DNA from: Chrysomallon squamiferum
Lineage: Eukaryota > Mollusca > Gastropoda > Neomphalida > Peltospiridae
DNA: 62,000 bases
Direction: 5' to 3'
Assembly (NCBI GenBank): GCA_012295275.1
Contig: CM022667.1
Coordinates: 4,002,001 to 4,064,000, forward strand
Part shown: piece after piece, positions 61,691 to 62,000 of the stretch
Layout: every line of letters begins with the position of its first letter
Position numbering within the stretch: the stretch's first letter is position 1
Program-made: the position numbers and the translations under genes
The notes under the pieces: model-generated
Told to the model about the DNA's origin: nothing
What the model saw: only the letters and a program-made list of their open reading frames with translations
The model's database searches: none

Positions 61691-61980
61691 GGCTCTTTGA
61701 TGTCGTCTGAAGTTGGCTCGACTCTGTACGGTGCAATTTCACCGTCATCAGCAGCTCGACGTTCACTGTACGGTGACGTTCTTTTGTCGCTGGACGGAAA
61801 AGGTCTTCGCTCATCGTCTGGTGAAATTCTTTCATAGTCTGGAGATTTGCGGTTGTCATACGAGGCATATCTTTCGTAACCGTACATCGGAGTCTTAGGT
61901 TCGCCGTACGGCGAAGATCTAGGCTCACCGGAGGGCGAGGCTCTGTTGGAGCTGACAAAGGACTCGCGAGGTGAATGGTC
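60656..61980 (-). CDS. Ser/Arg/Asp-rich repeat protein with C-terminal membrane anchor (3' part)
   Basis: Two exons are visible on the minus strand: 61177-61980 and the last exon 60656-60799 (TAG), joined in phase 0. The upstream acceptor is TTTTCAG at 61981, so earlier exons lie beyond the window and the true start is not seen. The large exon gives 268 residues, very rich in Ser, Asp, Arg and Pro: SPYGEP- and YERY-like motifs, a polyQ of about 10, a 14-residue repeat DRKSSDNGKTSPYS in about four copies, then KRPRHYDNYG. The last exon gives 47 residues: basic LNRKKKKKFHVKYLKTRG, then a hydrophobic span CLILGCISFILAFVVAIFVA and a short tail YFGHSS. The layout implies a long disordered, phosphorylatable cytosolic domain and a tail anchor, or a single-pass protein if a signal peptide lies upstream. 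No family recognised. Confidence 0.72.
60888..61176. repeat. Intron made of AAT, AATAAC and TTTA microsatellites
   Basis: Almost the whole 377-base intron of the minus-strand gene is simple sequence: TAAA, AATAAC and AAT runs, then a TTTA run, then (ATT)n at 61108-61175. On the coding strand the (AAT)n run starts directly at the splice donor, so the donor reads GTAATAATAAT. Confidence 0.9.
61445..61612 (-). repeat. 42-bp coding minisatellite, four copies
   Basis: The 42-base unit, in phase with the frame, encodes the 14-residue repeat DRKSSDNGKTSPYS. Anchors on the plus strand occur at 61451, 61493, 61535 and 61577, exactly 42 apart. Copies are almost identical, with one N-to-H change. Confidence 0.93.
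61656..61690 (-). repeat. CAA-encoded polyglutamine tract
   Basis: About ten consecutive CAA codons on the minus strand (TTG on the plus strand) inside the Ser/Arg-rich protein. Confidence 0.93.
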
Positions 61981-62000
61981 CTGAAAAGGCAACCTGTCCA

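Overview
This is a eukaryotic nuclear window, A+T-rich and full of simple repeats ((CT)n, (AAT)n, (GT)n, (TTTA)n, long A or T tracts). Genes are split by short AT-rich introns with GT-AG borders. The proteins are animal ones: a large Maf bZIP factor, WWOX, alanine aminotransferase and an FBXO39-type F-box protein. Together with compact introns this suggests an invertebrate bilaterian, possibly a lophotrochozoan such as a mollusc. The species cannot be fixed from the window alone. No bacterial, viral or CRISPR content was seen.

Layout from left to right. (1) 1026-6001 (+) is a four-exon C2H2 zinc-finger gene of unknown family. One finger is rebuilt exactly across a splice junction, and there is a one-base frame disruption at an A-tract near 2097. 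(2) 9447-12270 (+) is a four-exon FBXO39-like F-box gene behind a cluster of CRE-like sites. (3) 16685-25625 (-) is a complete 13-exon alanine aminotransferase gene with one GC-AG intron and an intronic array that repeats the exon 11 splice donor five times. (4) 29311-30195 (+) is a single-exon large Maf gene with a TATA/CRE promoter. (5) 30196-48339 has no recognisable gene; it holds tandem repeats, a local duplication and a small hAT-like element. (6) 48340-53708 (-) is a complete eight-exon WWOX gene in only 5.4 kb. (7) 53889-53960 (+) is tRNA-Gln(UUG), followed by a decayed tRNA-Gln-like copy at 54158-54229. (8) 56523-57873 (+) is a two-exon single-pass membrane protein with PY-type motifs. 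(9) 60656-61980 (-) is the 3' part of a gene for a Ser/Arg/Asp-rich repeat protein ending in a C-terminal membrane anchor; its 5' exons lie beyond the window.

The genes do not form one pathway. The most informative arrangement is large Maf (+) followed by WWOX (-), tail to tail. This is the order and orientation of MAF and WWOX on human 16q23, so the window appears to preserve an old linkage. The oddest local structure is the array of repeated 5' splice sites in the aminotransferase gene. The least explained genes are the two membrane proteins at the right end, which converge on each other and match no family I recognise.
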